A DNA stretch of 5,666 nucleotides. Origin: an uncultured Pseudomonadota bacterium (GTDB lineage: Bacteria > Pseudomonadota > Gammaproteobacteria > Burkholderiales > Eutrophovitaceae). The position numbers and the translations under genes are program-made. The first letter of the stretch is position 1. The number at the start of each line of letters is the position of its first letter. Shown here one piece after another: positions 5,345 through 5,666 of this stretch. The notes under the pieces were generated by a model. The model made no database searches, had not been told where the DNA came from, and was given only the letters and a program-made list of their open reading frames with translations. The stretch lies in the NCBI GenBank assembly GCA_937983055.1, contig CALJLA010000090.1:1-5666 (forward strand), in the 5' to 3' direction.

Positions 5345-5533
5345 ATGAGCCGGATTACTCGCAGAAGTTTCCTTGCCGCGCTGGGGCTGGGTGGCGCCGG
5401 CGCGGTTGCCGGTGCTGCCGTTCGCCAGGCGGCACAACCGGAGAGCGCACCGTCGGCGCAGGCGCCCCGCAAGGCAAACGGATATCGCGTCACCGAGCAT
5501 GTGCGGCGCTACTACCGCACAGCGCGGGTGTAG
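5345..5533 (+). CDS. Small Tat-signal protein, 'formate dehydrogenase region TAT target'
   Basis: A 62-residue protein made almost entirely of a twin-arginine signal plus a short conserved tail. The Tat motif is TRRSFLA (residues 5-11, RR at 6-7), followed by an Ala/Gly-rich hydrophobic core to about residue 27 and a Pro/Ala/Gln linker. The tail Y47-R-V-T-E-H-V-R-R-Y-Y57 fits the family pattern Y-[HRK]-x-[TS]-x-H-[IV]-x-x-[YF]-Y of TIGR02811, known only next to formate dehydrogenase genes. Its function is not established. A membrane-anchored or periplasmic accessory or small subunit of the enzyme is the usual guess. The ATG at 5345 follows a strong AGGAGG. The stop (5531-5533) is 15 bases before the next start. 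The length is normal for the family, so it is not a truncated remnant. Confidence 0.9.
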   Translation: MSRITRRSFLAALGLGGAGAVAGAAVRQAAQPESAPSAQAPRKANGYRVTEHVRRYYRTARV

Positions 5534-5536
5534 ATC

Positions 5537-5542
5537 GGGAGA
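5537..5542 (+). promoter_or_regulatory. Ribosome binding site for the gene at 5549
   Basis: GGGAGA lies 6 bases before ATG 5549, directly after the stop of the Tat mini-gene. It is the main evidence that 5549 is a true start, since only 39 codons of the gene are visible. Confidence 0.65.
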
Positions 5543-5548
5543 AAGTCG

Positions 5549-5666
5549 ATGCTGCTCAGGAAAAGAACCGGTCTCGCCCCGGCGACGGTGAGAGAAAGTC
5601 CTGAGCCGCCCCCGGAGAAGAACGCCAGGAACGTCGTCTTGCCGGTGCTCGGCGTGCACGGCTGGA
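5549..5666 (+). CDS. Start of next gene, probably formate dehydrogenase catalytic subunit (partial)
   Basis: The reading frame from ATG 5549 stays open to the window end, giving 39 codons that begin MLLRKRTG and continue with a Pro/Glu-rich stretch to VLPVLGVHGW. It is preceded by a good Shine-Dalgarno and lies 15 bases after the Tat mini-gene. No domain is visible in so short a piece. In known loci the gene after the TIGR02811 mini-protein is the molybdopterin-containing alpha subunit of formate dehydrogenase, and alpha subunits of this type can carry a basic N-terminal lead before their twin-arginine motif. The first 39 residues hold no twin-arginine Tat motif, so that motif would have to lie beyond the edge. 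The assignment rests on gene order. The other two forward frames are closed here by stops (5589-5591 and 5602-5604). Confidence 0.55.
   Translation, partial: MLLRKRTGLAPATVRESPEPPPEKNARNVVLPVLGVHGW

Noticed and set aside
5290..5604. A 104-codon plus-strand frame overlapping the Tat mini-gene.
   Set aside because: Out of frame with the Tat gene, which has a strong ribosome site and a family-matching tail, and it begins inside the intergenic hairpin.
1..5666. CRISPR arrays, tRNA/rRNA genes, insertion sequences or phage genes.
   Set aside because: No spaced direct repeats, no structured RNA gene, no transposase-like frame and no terminal inverted repeats were seen; nearly the whole window is accounted for by protein genes.

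Overview
The window is GC-rich throughout (coding third positions are mostly G or C) and densely packed, with short intergenic gaps and 4-bp gene overlaps. Gene content points to a Pseudomonadota chromosome, most likely a beta- or gammaproteobacterium with a membrane-associated or periplasmic molybdenum/tungsten formate dehydrogenase of the FDH3 type. The assignment rests on gene families and order; no species is claimed.

Left part, minus strand, reading right to left from about 1464 to 1: a secreted DUF6152-like protein, an overlapping four-helix DUF6644-like membrane protein, then after an 87-bp gap the 5' half of moaA (molybdenum cofactor synthesis), which runs off the left edge.

Right part, plus strand, from 1591 to the right edge: a formate dehydrogenase maturation/assembly operon. 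The order is a DUF3305 protein, a DUF3306 protein, a 690-residue multi-cluster iron-sulfur protein, a TorD/DmsD-like chaperone, a 62-residue Tat-signal mini-protein matching the 'formate dehydrogenase region TAT target' pattern, and the first 39 codons of the next gene, expected from order to be the formate dehydrogenase catalytic subunit. The first four genes overlap by 4 bp or are 1 bp apart, so they are probably translationally coupled. The last two have strong Shine-Dalgarno sequences and follow a stable intergenic hairpin. A 126-bp divergent region (1465-1590) separates the two halves and holds a TATAAT box and a 17-bp inverted repeat in the operon leader.

Functional reading: MoaA makes the first intermediate of the pterin cofactor, the TorD-like chaperone would hold the catalytic subunit until cofactor loading and Tat export, and the DUF3305/DUF3306/iron-sulfur proteins are conserved but poorly understood partners. 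The most interesting object is the iron-sulfur protein. It reads as a chimera of an HdrA-type N-terminal domain, a degenerate flavin-type Rossmann segment, six ferredoxin-like cysteine sets (two non-canonical, one with His in a Cys position), a cysteine-free MvhD/FlpD-like domain and a C-terminal zinc-ribbon-like pair of CxxC motifs.
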